In this document: piece by piece, positions 49,655-62,922 of the stretch
Layout of the letters: each line of letters opens with the position of its first letter
Numbering within the stretch: position 1 is the stretch's first letter
NCBI GenBank assembly: GCA_964057225.1
Contig: OZ059898.1
Span: 20,499,267 to 20,563,266, forward strand
Source of the DNA: Auanema rhodensis
Taxonomy: Eukaryota; Nematoda; Chromadorea; Rhabditida; Rhabditidae
Direction: 5' to 3'
Length of the DNA stretch: 64,000 bases
Made by a program: the position numbers and the translations under genes
Notes under the pieces: model-generated
Database searches by the model: none
What the model saw: the letters and a program-made list of their open reading frames with translations, nothing else
Told to the model about the DNA's origin: nothing

Positions 49655-51345
49655 GAAACGCTTAATACAAAAATTAGTTATGATCGTTTGAAAAATGATG
49701 CATTAGTGTATGTTGAGTTTCCATGTACACTCAACATTGCTTCCAAAAACATTTTGACAAAAATTTTTTCGAAAAATTTCAAAATAATTTAGCAAAAAGT
49801 AGATGTTTTTAGATTCCTTCATTCAAGGCAAAGACGATGGACAATGTTATTCAACGAAAAAATTAATTCTTCAGGGTGAAAATCGAGGAAATAAGTGTGA
49901 ACTTATATCAGTTGATATCTCGGTGCATTTTTAAGCTAGCGCAAATCTGATAACACAGATCGACGCAGCTTAAAAATCCGCATCGAATGCACTATACTAC
50001 ATTGAGAAACGCTTAATTCAAAAATTAGTTATGATCGTTTGAAAAATGATGCATTAGTGTATGTTGAGTTTCCATGTACACTCAACATTGCTTCCAAAAA
50101 CATTTTGACAAAAATTTTTTCGAAAAATTTCAGAATAATTTAGCAAAAAGTAGATGTTTTTAGATTCCATTTTTCAAGGCAAAGACGATGGACAATGTTA
50201 TTCAACGAAAAAATTATTCCTTCAGGGTGAAAATTGAGGATATAAGTGTGAACTTATATCAGTTGATATCTCGGTGCATTTTTAAGCATTGAGAAACGCT
50301 TAATACAAAAATTAGTTATGATCGTTTGAAAAATGATGCATTAGTGTATGTTGAGTTTCCATGTACACTCAACATTGCTTCCAAAAACATTTTGACAAAA
50401 ATTTTTTCGAAAAATTTCAGAATAATTTAGCAAAAAGTAGATGTTTTTAGATTCCATTTTTCAAGGCAAAGACGATGGACAATGTTATTCAACGAAAAAA
50501 TTATTCCTTCAGGGTGAAAATTGAGGATATAAGTGTGAACTTATATCAGTTGATATCTCGGTGCATTTTTAAGCTAGCGCAAATCTGATAACACAGATCG
50601 ACGCAGCTTAAAAATCCGCATCGAATGCACTATACTACATTGAGAAACGCTTAATACAAAAATTAGTTATGATCGTTTGAAAAATGATGCATTAGTGTAT
50701 GTTGAGTTTCCATGTACACTCAACATTGCTTCCAAAAACATTTTGACAAAAATTTTTTCGAAAAATTTCAGAATAATTTAGCAAAAAGTAGATGTTTTTA
50801 GATTCCATTTTTCAAGGCAAAGACGATGGACAATGTTATTCAACGAAAAAATTATTCCTTCAGGGTGAAAATCGAGGATATAAGTGTGAACTTATATCAG
50901 TTGATATCTCGGTGCATTTTTAAGCTAGCGCAAATCTGATAACACAGATCGACGCAGCTTAAAAATCCGCATCGAATGCACTATACTACATTGAGAAACG
51001 CTTAATACAAAAATTAGTTATGATCGTTTGAAAAATGATGCATTAGTGTATGTTGAGTTTCCATGTACACTCAACATTGCTTCCAAAAACATTTTGACAA
51101 AAATTTTTTCGAAAAATTTCAAAATAATTTAGCAAAAAGTAGATGTTTTTAGATTCCTTTATTCAAGGCAAAGACGATGGACAATGTTATTCAACGAAAA
51201 AATTAATTCTTCAGGGTGAAAATCGAGGATATAAATGTGAACTTATATCAGTTGATATCTCGGTGCATTTTTAAGCTAGCGCAAATCTGATAACACAGAT
51301 CGACGCAGCTTAAAAATCCGCATCGAATGCACTATACTACATTGA
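49655..51345. repeat. Distant duplicate of 40025-41715 (1691 bp)
   Basis: Monomers 143-147 are G, A with the 64-bp deletion, A, B and C, exactly as monomers 115-119 some 9.6 kb upstream. Lengths are equal. Two differences were seen: CTTAATTCAAAA (50014) and CAGGGTG against CAGGTTG. This is a segmental copy within the array. Confidence 0.82.
50287..50288. other. 64-bp deletion junction, copy 4
   Basis: Same breakpoint in a type A monomer that belongs to the distant duplicate of the 40025-41715 segment. Confidence 0.95.
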
Positions 51346-51694
51346 GAAACGCTTAATACAAAAATTAGTTATGATCGTTTGAAAAATGATGCATTAGTGT
51401 ATGTTGAGTTTCCATGTACACTCAACATTGCTTCCAAAAACATTTTGACAAAAATTTTTTCGAAAAATTTCAAAATAATTTAGCAAAAAGTAGATGTTTT
51501 TAAATTTTTTATTTCAAGACAAAGACGATGGACATTGTTATTCAACGAAAAAATTAATTCTTCAGGGTGAAAATCGAGGAAATAAGTGTGAACTTATATC
51601 AGTTGATATCTCGGTGCATTTTTAAGCTAGCGCAAATGATAACACAGATCGACGCAGCTTAAAAATCCGCATCGAATGCACTATACTACATTGA
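51346..51694. repeat. Type F monomer with 2-bp deletion (349 bp)
   Basis: Monomer 148, lying between two type C monomers. It has GAGGAAATAAG and GCAAATGATAAC. Confidence 0.8.
51637..51638. other. 2-bp deletion (CT) in dyad 3, copy 5
   Basis: Same deletion, type F with GAAATAAG, between two type C monomers. Confidence 0.93.
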
Positions 51695-53098
51695 GAAACG
51701 CTTAATACAAAAATTAGTTATGATCGTTTGAAAAATGATGCATTAGTGTATGTTGAGTTTCCATGTACACTCAACATTGCTTCCAAAAACATTTTGACAA
51801 AAATTTTTTCGAAAAATTTCAAAATAATTTAGCAAAAAGTAGATGTTTTTAGATTCCTTTATTCAAGGCAAAGACGATGGACAATGTTATTCAACGAAAA
51901 AATTAATTCTTCAGGGTGAAAATCGAGGATATAAATGTGAACTTATATCAGTTGATATCTCGGTGCATTTTTAAGCTAGCGCAAATCTGATAACACAGAT
52001 CGACGCAGCTTAAAAATCCGCATCGAATGCACTATACTACATTGAGAAACGCTTAATACAAAAATTAGTTATGATCGTTTGAAAAATGATGCATTAGTGT
52101 ATGTTGAGTTTCCATGTACACTCAACATTGCTTCCAAAAACATTTTGACAAAAATTTTTTCGAAAAATTTCAGAATAATTTAGCAAAAAGTAGATGTTTT
52201 TAGATTCCATTTTTCAAGGCAAAGACGATGGACAATGTTATTCAACGAAAAAATTAATTCTTCAGGGTGAAAATCGAGGATATAAGTGTGAACTTATATC
52301 AGTTGATATCTCGGTGCATTTTTAAGCTAGCGCAAATCTGATAACACAGATCGGCGCAGCTTAAAAATCCGCATCGAATGCACTATACTACATTGAGAAA
52401 CGCTTAATACAAAAATTAGTTATGATCGTTTGAAAAATGATGCATTAGTGTATGTTGAGTTTCCATGTACACTCAACATTGCTTCCAAAAACATTTTGAC
52501 AAAAATTTTTTCGAAAAATTTCAAAATAATTTAGCAAAAAGTAGATGTTTTTAGATTCCTTCATTCAAGGCAAAGACGATGGACAATGTTATTCAACGAA
52601 AAAATTAATTCTTCAGGGTGAAAATCGAGGAAATAAGTGTGAACTTATATCAGTTGATATCTCGGTGCATTTTTAAGCTAGCGCAAATCTGATAACACAG
52701 ATCGACTCAGCTTAAAAATCCGCATCGAATGCACTATACTACATTGAGAAACGCTTAATACAAAAATTAGTTATGATCGTTTGAAAAATGATGCATTAGT
52801 GTATGTTGAGTTTCCATGTACACTCAACATTGCTTCCAAAAACATTTTGACAAAAATTTTTTCGAAAAATTTCAAAATAATTTAGCAAAAAGTAGATGTT
52901 TTTAAATTTTTTATTTCAAGACAAAGACGATGGACATTGTTATTCAACGAAAAAATTAATTCTTCAGGGTGAAAATCGAGGATATAAGTGTGAACTTATA
53001 TCAGTTGATATCTCGGTGCATTTTTAAGCTAGCGCAAATCTGATAACACAGATCGGCGCAGCTTAAAAATCCGCATCGAATGCACTATACTACATTGA
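51695..53098. repeat. C-D'-G-F tetramer, copy 1
   Basis: Monomers 149-152. The G monomer carries the private GATCGACTCAGC, which occurs elsewhere only in the paired copy. D' and the closing F here have GATCGGCGC. Confidence 0.8.
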
Positions 53099-54149
53099 GA
53101 AACGCTTAATACAAAAATTAGTTATGATCGTTTGAAAAATGATGCATTAGTGTATGTTGAGTTTCCATGTACACTCAACATTGCTTCCAAAAACATTTTG
53201 ACAAAAATTTTTTCGAAAAATTTCAGAATAATTTAGCAAAAAGTAGATGTTTTTAGATTCCATTTTTCAAGGCAAAGACGATGGACAATGTTATTCAACG
53301 AAAAAATTAATTCTTCAGGGTGAAAATCGAGGATATAAGTGTGAACTTATATCAGTTGATATCTCGGTGCATTTTTAAGCTAGCGCAAATCTGATAACAC
53401 AGATCGGCGCAGCTTAAAAATCCGCATCGAATGCACTATACTACATTGAGAAACGCTTAATACAAAAATTAGTTATGATCGTTTGAAAAATGATGCATTA
53501 GTGTATGTTGAGTTTCCATGTACACTCAACATTGCTTCCAAAAACATTTTGACAAAAATTTTTTCGAAAAATTTCAAAATAATTTAGCAAAAAGTAGATG
53601 TTTTTAAATTTTTTATTTCAAGACAAAGACGATGGACATTGTTATTCAACGAAAAAATTAATTCTTCAGGGTGAAAATCGAGGATATAAGTGTGAACTTA
53701 TATCAGTTGATATCTCGGTGCATTTTTAAGCTAGCGCAAATGATAACACAGATCGACGCAGCTTAAAAATCCGCATCGAATGCACTATACTACATTGAGA
53801 AACGCTTAATACAAAAATTAGTTATGATCGTTTGAAAAATGATGCATTAGTGTATGTTGAGTTTCCATGTACACTCAACATTGCTTCCAAAAACATTTTG
53901 ACAAAAATTTTTTTGAAAAATTTCAGAATAATTTAGCAAAAAGTAGATGTTTTTAGATTCCATTTTTCAAGGCAAAGACGATGGACAATGTTATTCAACG
54001 AAAAAATTAATTCTTCAGGGTGAAAATCGAGGATATAAGTGTGAACTTATATCAGTTGATATCTCGGTGCATTTTTAAGCTAGCGCAAATCTGATAACAC
54101 AGATCGGCGCAGCTTAAAAATCCGCATCGAATGCACTATACTACATTGA
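53099..54149. repeat. Monomers 153-155: D', F with 2-bp deletion, D
   Basis: All three have type-D-like or type-F markers. The F copy has GATATAAG and not GAAATAAG, like monomer 108, so the 2-bp deletion occurs on two backgrounds. Confidence 0.7.
53741..53742. other. 2-bp deletion (CT) in dyad 3, copy 6
   Basis: Same deletion, type F with GATATAAG. Confidence 0.93.
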
Positions 54150-55551
54150 GAAACGCTTAATACAAAAATTAGTTATGATCCTTTGAAAAATGATGCATTA
54201 GTGTATGTTGAGTTTCCATGTACACTCAACAATGCTTCCAAAAACACTTTGACAAAAATTTTTTCGAAAAATTTCAAAATAATTTAGCAAAAAGTAGATG
54301 TTTTTAGATTCCTTTTTTCAAGGCAAAGACGATGGACAATGTTATTCAACGAAAAAATTATTCCTTCACGGTGAAAATCGAGGATATAAGTGTGAACTTA
54401 TATCAGTTGATATCTCGGTGCATTTTTAAGCTAGCGCAAATCTGATAACACAGATCGACGCAGCTTAAAAATCCGCATCGAATGCACTATACTACATTGA
54501 GAAACGCTTAATACAAAAATTAGTTATGATCGTTTGAAAAATGATGCATTAGTGTATGTTGAGTTTCCATGTACACTCAACATTGCTTCCAAAAACATTT
54601 TGACAAAAATTTTTTCGAAAAATTTCAAAATAATTTAGCAAAAAGTAGATGTTTTTAAATTTTTTATTTCAAGACAAAGACGATGGACATTGTTATTCAA
54701 CGAAAAAATTAATTCTTCAGGGTGAAAATCGAGGAAATAAGTGTGAACTTATATCAGTTGATATCTCGGTGCATTTTTAAGCTAGCGCAAATGATAACAC
54801 AGATCGACGCAGCTTAAAAATCCGCATCGAATGCACTATACTACATTGAGAAACGCTTAATACAAAAATTAGTTATGATCGTTTGAAAAATGATGCATTA
54901 GTGTATGTTGAGTTTCCATGTACACTCAACATTGCTTCCAAAAACATTTTGACAAAAATTTTTTCGAAAAATTTCAAAATAATTTAGCAAAAAGTAGATG
55001 TTTTTAGATTCCTTTATTCAAGGCAAAGACGATGGACAATGTTATTCAACGAAAAAATTAATTCTTCAGGGTGAAAATCGAGGATATAAATGTGAACTTA
55101 TATCAGTTGATATCTCGGTGCATTTTTAAGCTAGCGCAAATCTGATAACACAGATCGACGCAGCTTAAAAATCCGCATCGAATGCACTATACTACATTGA
55201 GAAACGCTTAATACAAAAATTAGTTATGATCGTTTGAAAAATGATGCATTAGTGTATGTTGAGTTTCCATGTACACTCAACATTGCTTCCAAAAACATTT
55301 TGACAAAAATTTTTTCGAAAAATTTCAGAATAATTTAGCAAAAAGTAGATGTTTTTAGATTCCATTTTTCAAGGCAAAGACGATGGACAATGTTATTCAA
55401 CGAAAAAATTAATTCTTCAGGGTGAAAATCGAGGATATAAGTGTGAACTTATATCAGTTGATATCTCGGTGCATTTTTAAGCTAGCGCAAATCTGATAAC
55501 ACAGATCGGCGCAGCTTAAAAATCCGCATCGAATGCACTATACTACATTGA
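54150..55551. repeat. E-F-C-D' tetramer, copy 4 (1402 bp)
   Basis: Monomers 156-159. Same order and length as 46500-47901, but D' ends with GATCGGCGC. Its last two monomers are also the first two of the second C-D'-G-F tetramer, so the two repeat systems overlap. Confidence 0.8.
54792..54793. other. 2-bp deletion (CT) in dyad 3, copy 7
   Basis: Same deletion, type F with GAAATAAG, fourth E-F-C-D' tetramer. Confidence 0.93.
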
Positions 55552-56253
55552 GAAACGCTTAATACAAAAATTAGTTATGATCGTTTGAAAAATGATGCAT
55601 TAGTGTATGTTGAGTTTCCATGTACACTCAACATTGCTTCCAAAAACATTTTGACAAAAATTTTTTCGAAAAATTTCAAAATAATTTAGCAAAAAGTAGA
55701 TGTTTTTAGATTCCTTCATTCAAGGCAAAGACGATGGACAATGTTATTCAACGAAAAAATTAATTCTTCAGGGTGAAAATCGAGGAAATAAGTGTGAACT
55801 TATATCAGTTGATATCTCGGTGCATTTTTAAGCTAGCGCAAATCTGATAACACAGATCGACTCAGCTTAAAAATCCGCATCGAATGCACTATACTACATT
55901 GAGAAACGCTTAATACAAAAATTAGTTATGATCGTTTGAAAAATGATGCATTAGTGTATGTTGAGTTTCCATGTACACTCAACATTGCTTCCAAAAACAT
56001 TTTGACAAAAATTTTTTCGAAAAATTTCAAAATAATTTAGCAAAAAGTAGATGTTTTTAAATTTTTTATTTCAAGACAAAGACGATGGACATTGTTATTC
56101 AACGAAAAAATTAATTCTTCAGGGTGAAAATCGAGGATATAAGTGTGAACTTATATCAGTTGATATCTCGGTGCATTTTTAAGCTAGCGCAAATCTGATA
56201 ACACAGATCGACGCAGCTTAAAAATCCGCATCGAATGCACTATACTACATTGA
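54850..56253. repeat. C-D'-G-F tetramer, copy 2
   Basis: Monomers 158-161, offset 3155 bp from 51695-53098, sharing GATCGACTCAGC. The final F has GATCGACGC where the first copy has GATCGGCGC. Confidence 0.8.
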
Positions 56254-58710
56254 GAAACGCTTAATACAAAAATTAGTTATGATCGTTTGAAAAATGATGC
56301 ATTAGTGTATGTTGAGTTTCCATGTACACTCAACATTGCTTCCAAAAACATTTTGACAAAAATTTTTTCGAAAAATTTCAAAATAATTTAGCAAAAAGTA
56401 GATGTTTTTAGATTCCTTCATTCAAGGCAAAGACGATGGACAATGTTATTCAACGAAAAAATTAATTCTTCAGGGTGAAAATCGAGGAAATAAGTGTGAA
56501 CTTATATCAGTTGATATCTCGGTGCATTTTTAAGCTAGCGCAAATTTGATAACACAGATCGACGCAGCTTAAAAATCCGCATCGAATGCACTATACTACA
56601 TTGAGAAACGCTTAATACAAAAATTAGTTATGATCGTTTGAAAAATGATGCATTAGTGTATGTTGAGTTTCCATGTACACTCAACATTGCTTCCAAAAAC
56701 ATTTTGACAAAAATTTTTTCGAAAAATTTCAGAATAATTTAGCAAAAAGTAGATGTTTTTAGATTCCATTTTTCAAGGCAAAGACGATGGACAATGTTAT
56801 TCAACGAAAAAATTATTCCTTCAGGGTGAAAATTGAGGATATAAGTGTGAACTTATATCAGTTGATATCTCGGTGCATTTTTAAGCTAGCGCAAATCTGA
56901 TAACACAGATCGACGCAGCTTAAAAATCCGCATCGAATGCACTATACTACATTGAGAAACGCTTAATACAAAAATTAGTTATGATCGTTTGAAAAATGAT
57001 GCATTAGTGTATGTTGAGTTTCCATGTACACTCAACATTGCTTCCAAAAACATTTTGACAAAAATTTTTTCGAAAAATTTCAAAATAATTTAGCAAAAAG
57101 TAGATGTTTTTAGATTCCTTTATTCAAGGCAAAGACGATGGACAATGTTATTCAACGAAAAAATTAATTCTTCAGGGTGAAAATCGAGGATATAAATGTG
57201 AACTTATATCAGTTGATATCTCGGTGCATTTTTAAGCTAGCGCAAATCTGATAACACAGATCGACGCAGCTTAAAAATCCGCATCGAATGCACTATACTA
57301 CATTGAGAAACGCTTAATACAAAAATTAGTTATGATCCTTTGAAAAATGATGCATTAGTGTATGTTGAGTTTCCATGTACACTCAACAATGCTTCCAAAA
57401 ACACTTTGACAAAAATTTTTTCGAAAAATTTCAAAATAATTTAGCAAAAAGTAGATGTTTTTAGATTCCTTTTTTCAAGGCAAAGACGATGGACAATGTT
57501 ATTCAACGAAAAAATTATTCCTTCACGGTGAAAATCGAGGATATAAGTGTGAACTTATATCAGTTGATATCTCGGTGCATTTTTAAGCTAGCGCAAATCT
57601 GATAACACAGATCGACGCAGCTTAAAAATCCGCATCGAATGCACTATACTACATTGAGAAACGCTTAATACAAAAATTAGTTATGATCGTTTGAAAAATG
57701 ATGCATTAGTGTATGTTGAGTTTCCATGTACACTCAACATTGCTTCCAAAAACATTTTGACAAAAATTTTTTCGAAAAATTTCAAAATAATTTAGCAAAA
57801 AGTAGATGTTTTTAAATTTTTTATTTCAAGACAAAGACGATGGACATTGTTATTCAACGAAAAAATTAATTCTTCAGGGTGAAAATCGAGGATATAAGTG
57901 TGAACTTATATCAGTTGATATCTCGGTGCATTTTTAAGCTAGCGCAAATCTGATAACACAGATCGACGCAGCTTAAAAATCCGCATCGAATGCACTATAC
58001 TACATTGAGAAACGCTTAATACAAAAATTAGTTATGATCGTTTGAAAAATGATGCATTAGTGTATGTTGAGTTTCCATGTACACTCAACATTGCTTCCAA
58101 AAACATTTTGACAAAAATTTTTTCGAAAAATTTCAAAATAATTTAGCAAAAAGTAGATGTTTTTAGATTCCTTCATTCAAGGCAAAGACGATGGACAATG
58201 TTATTCAACGAAAAAATTAATTCTTCAGGGTGAAAATCGAGGATATAAGTGTGAACTTATATCAGTTGATATCTCGGTGCATTTTTAAGCTAGCGCAAAT
58301 CTGATAACACAGATCGACGCAGCTTAAAAATCCGCATCGAATGCACTATACTACATTGAGAAACGCTTAATACAAAAATTAGTTATGATCCCTTGAAAAA
58401 TGATGCATTAGTGTATGTTGAGTTTCCATGTACACTCAACATTGCTTCCAAAAACATTTTGACAAAAATTTTTTCGAAAAATTTCAGAATAATTTAGCAA
58501 AAAGTAGATGTTTTTAGATTCCATTTTTCAAGGCAAAGACGATGGACATTGTTATTCAACGAAAAAATTAATTCTTCAGGGTGAAAATCGAGGATATAAG
58601 TGTGAACTTATATCAGTTGATATCTCGGTGCATTTTTAAGCTAGCGCAAATCTGATAACACAGATCGACGCAGCTTAAAAATCCGCATCGAATGCACTAT
58701 ACTACATTGA
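56254..58710. repeat. Monomers 162-168: G-A-C-E-F-G-H
   Basis: A shortened version of the domain II order that leads into domain III. The last monomer (58360) is the first of a new type H (GATCCCTTG with CATTGC and TTCAGAAT) and also carries GACATTG, otherwise restricted to type F. Private change: CAAATTTGAT near 56546. Confidence 0.7.
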
Positions 58711-60816
58711 GAAACGCTTAATACAAAAATTAGTTATGATCGTTTGAAAAATGATGCATTAGTGTATGTTGAGTTTCCATGTACACTCAACATTGCTTCC
58801 AAAAACATTTTGACAAAAACTTTTTCGAAAAATTTCAAAATAATTTAGCAAAAAGTAGATGTTTTTAGATTCCTTCATTCAAGGCAAAGACGATGGACAA
58901 TGTTATTCAACGAAAAAATTAATTCTTCAGGGTGAAAATCGAGGATATAAGTGTGAACTTATATCAGTTGATATCTCGGTGCATTTTTAAGCTAGCGCAA
59001 ATCTGATAACACAGATCGACGCAGCTTAAAAATCCGCATCGAATGCACTATACTACATTGAGAAACGCTTAATACAAAAATTAGTTATGATCCCTTGAAA
59101 AATGATGCATTAGTGTATGTTGAGTTTCCATGTACACTCAACATTGCTTCCAAAAACATTTTGACAAAAATTTTTTCGAAAAATTTCAGAATAATTTAGC
59201 AAAAAGTAGATGTTTTTAGATTCCATTTTTCAAGGCAAAGACGATGGACAATGTTATTCAACGAAAAAATTATTCCTTCAGGGTGAAAATCGAGGATATA
59301 AGTGTGAACTTATATCAGTTGATATCTCGGTGCATTTTTAAGCTAGCGCAAATCTGATAACACAGATCGACGCAGCTTAAAAATCCGCATCGAATGCACT
59401 ATACTACATTGAGAAACGCTTAATACAAAAATTAGTTATGATCGTTTGAAAAATGATGCATTAGTGTATGTTGAGTTTCCATGTACACTCAACATTGCTT
59501 CCAAAAACATTTTGACAAAAATTTTTTCGAAAAATTTCAGAATAATTTAGCAAAAAGTAGATGTTTTTAAATTTTTTATTTCAAGACAAAGACGATGGAC
59601 ATTGTTATTCAACGAAAAAATTATTCCTTCAGGGTGAAAATCGAGGATATAAGTGTTTACTTATATCAGTTGATATCTCGGTGCATTTTTAAGCTAGCGC
59701 AAATCTGATAACACAGATCGACGCAGCTTAAAAATCCGCATCGAATGCACTATACTACATTGAGAAACGCTTAATACAAAAATTAGTTATGATCGTTTGA
59801 AAAATGATGCATTAGTGTATGTTGAGTTTCCATGTACACTCAACATTGCTTCCAAAAACATTTTGACAAAAATTTTTTCGAAAAATTTCAAAATAATTTA
59901 GCAAAAAGTAGATGTTTTTAAATTTTTTATTTCAAGACAAAGACGATGGACATTGTTATTCAACGAAAAAATTAATTCTTCAGGGTGAAAATCGAGGATA
60001 TAAGTGTGAACTTATATCAGTTGATATCTCGGTGCATTTTTAAGCTAGCGCAAATCTGATAACACAGATCGACGCAGCTTAAAAATCCGCATCGAATGCA
60101 CTATACTACATTGAGAAACGCTTAATACAAAAATTAGTTATGATCGTTTGAAAAATGATGCATTAGTGTATGTTGAGTTTCCATGTACACTCAACATTGC
60201 TTCCAAAAACATTTTGACAAAAATTTTTTCGAAAAATTTCAAAATAATTTAGCAAAAAGTAGATGTTTTTAGATTCCTTCATTCAAGGCAAAGACGATGG
60301 ACAATGTTATTCAACGAAAAAATTAATTCTTCAGGGTGAAAATCGAGGATATAAGTGTGAACTTATATCAGTTGATATCTCGGTGCATTTTTAAGCTAGC
60401 GCAAATCTGATAACACAGATCGACGCAGCTTAAAAATCCGCATCGAATGCACTATACTACATTGAGAAACGCTTAATACAAAAATTAGTTATGATCCCTT
60501 GAAAAATGATGCATTAGTGTATGTTGAGTTTCCATGTACACTCAACATTGCTTCCAAAAACATTTTGACAAAAATTTTTTCGAAAAATTTCAGAATAATT
60601 TAGCAAAAAGTAGATGTTTTTAGATTCCATTTTTCAAGGCAAAGACGATGGACAATGTTATTCAACGAAAAAATTATTCCTTCAGGGTGAAAATCGAGGA
60701 TATAAGTGTGAACTTATATCAGTTGATATCTCGGTGCATTTTTAAGCTAGCGCAAATCTGATAACACAGATCGACGCAGCTTAAAAATCCGCATCGAATG
60801 CACTATACTACATTGA
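58711..60816. repeat. Domain III 6-monomer HOR, copy 1 (2106 bp)
   Basis: Monomers 169-174 in the order G (with AAAACTTTTTC), H, F' (TTCAGAAT, TATTCC, GTGTTTACTT), F, G, H. The preceding pair 58009-58710 (G-H) resembles the end of the unit, apart from GACATTG and TAATTC in monomer 168. Confidence 0.9.
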
Positions 60817-62922
60817 GAAACGCTTAATACAAAAATTAGTTATGATCGTTTGAAAAATGATGCATTAGTGTATGTTGAGTTTCCATGTACACTCAACATT
60901 GCTTCCAAAAACATTTTGACAAAAACTTTTTCGAAAAATTTCAAAATAATTTAGCAAAAAGTAGATGTTTTTAGATTCCTTCATTCAAGGCAAAGACGAT
61001 GGACAATGTTATTCAACGAAAAAATTAATTCTTCAGGGTGAAAATCGAGGATATAAGTGTGAACTTATATCAGTTGATATCTCGGTGCATTTTTAAGCTA
61101 GCGCAAATCTGATAACACAGATCGACGCAGCTTAAAAATCCGCATCGAATGCACTATACTACATTGAGAAACGCTTAATACAAAAATTAGTTATGATCCC
61201 TTGAAAAATGATGCATTAGTGTATGTTGAGTTTCCATGTACACTCAACATTGCTTCCAAAAACATTTTGACAAAAATTTTTTCGAAAAATTTCAGAATAA
61301 TTTAGCAAAAAGTAGATGTTTTTAGATTCCATTTTTCAAGGCAAAGACGATGGACAATGTTATTCAACGAAAAAATTATTCCTTCAGGGTGAAAATCGAG
61401 GATATAAGTGTGAACTTATATCAGTTGATATCTCGGTGCATTTTTAAGCTAGCGCAAATCTGATAACACAGATCGACGCAGCTTAAAAATCCGCATCGAA
61501 TGCACTATACTACATTGAGAAACGCTTAATACAAAAATTAGTTATGATCGTTTGAAAAATGATGCATTAGTGTATGTTGAGTTTCCATGTACACTCAACA
61601 TTGCTTCCAAAAACATTTTGACAAAAATTTTTTCGAAAAATTTCAGAATAATTTAGCAAAAAGTAGATGTTTTTAAATTTTTTATTTCAAGACAAAGACG
61701 ATGGACATTGTTATTCAACGAAAAAATTATTCCTTCAGGGTGAAAATCGAGGATATAAGTGTTTACTTATATCAGTTGATATCTCGGTGCATTTTTAAGC
61801 TAGCGCAAATCTGATAACACAGATCGACGCAGCTTAAAAATCCGCATCGAATGCACTATACTACATTGAGAAACGCTTAATACAAAAATTAGTTATGATC
61901 GTTTGAAAAATGATGCATTAGTGTATGTTGAGTTTCCATGTACACTCAACATTGCTTCCAAAAACATTTTGACAAAAATTTTTTCGAAAAATTTCAAAAT
62001 AATTTAGCAAAAAGTAGATGTTTTTAAATTTTTTATTTCAAGACAAAGACGATGGACATTGTTATTCAACGAAAAAATTAATTCTTCAGGGTGAAAATCG
62101 AGGATATAAGTGTGAACTTATATCAGTTGATATCTCGGTGCATTTTTAAGCTAGCGCAAATCTGATAACACAGATCGACGCAGCTTAAAAATCCGCATCG
62201 AATGCACTATACTACATTGAGAAACGCTTAATACAAAAATTAGTTATGATCGTTTGAAAAATGATGCATTAGTGTATGTTGAGTTTCCATGTACACTCAA
62301 CATTGCTTCCAAAAACATTTTGACAAAAATTTTTTCGAAAAATTTCAAAATAATTTAGCAAAAAGTAGATGTTTTTAGATTCCTTCATTCAAGGCAAAGA
62401 CGATGGACAATGTTATTCAACGAAAAAATTAATTCTTCAGGGTGAAAATCGAGGATATAAGTGTGAACTTATATCAGTTGATATCTCGGTGCATTTTTAA
62501 GCTAGCGCAAATCTGATAACACAGATCGACGCAGCTTAAAAATCCGCATCGAATGCACTATACTACATTGAGAAACGCTTAATACAAAAATTAGTTATGA
62601 TCCCTTGAAAAATGATGCATTAGTGTATGTTGAGTTTCCATGTACACTCAACATTGCTTCCAAAAACATTTTGACAAAAATTTTTTCGAAAAATTTCAGA
62701 ATAATTTAGCAAAAAGTAGATGTTTTTAGATTCCATTTTTCAAGGCAAAGACGATGGACAATGTTATTCAACGAAAAAATTATTCCTTCAGGGTGAAAAT
62801 CGAGGATATAAGTGTGAACTTATATCAGTTGATATCTCGGTGCATTTTTAAGCTAGCGCAAATCTGATAACACAGATCGACGCAGCTTAAAAATCCGCAT
62901 CGAATGCACTATACTACATTGA
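60817..62922. repeat. Domain III 6-monomer HOR, copy 2 (2106 bp)
   Basis: Monomers 175-180 have the same order and the same private markers (AAAACTTTTTC, GTGTTTACTT). I see no substitution between the two copies, which makes this the most homogeneous large repeat in the window. Confidence 0.9.

Larger units (their letters stand above)
29497..58710. repeat. Array domain II, types A-G
   Basis: Monomers 85-168. Types by marker: A, AATTGAGG; B, as A but AATCGAGG; C, CTTTATTC with GATATAAATG; D, TTTTTTTG with GATCGGCGC; E, GATCCTTTG, CACTTTGAC and CACGGTG; F, AAATTTTTTATTTC, AAGACAAAG and GACATTG; G, CTTCATTC. The ideal order is A-B-C-D-E-F-G, with many truncated or rearranged versions. All 64-bp and 2-bp deletions in the window lie here. 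Confidence 0.8.
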
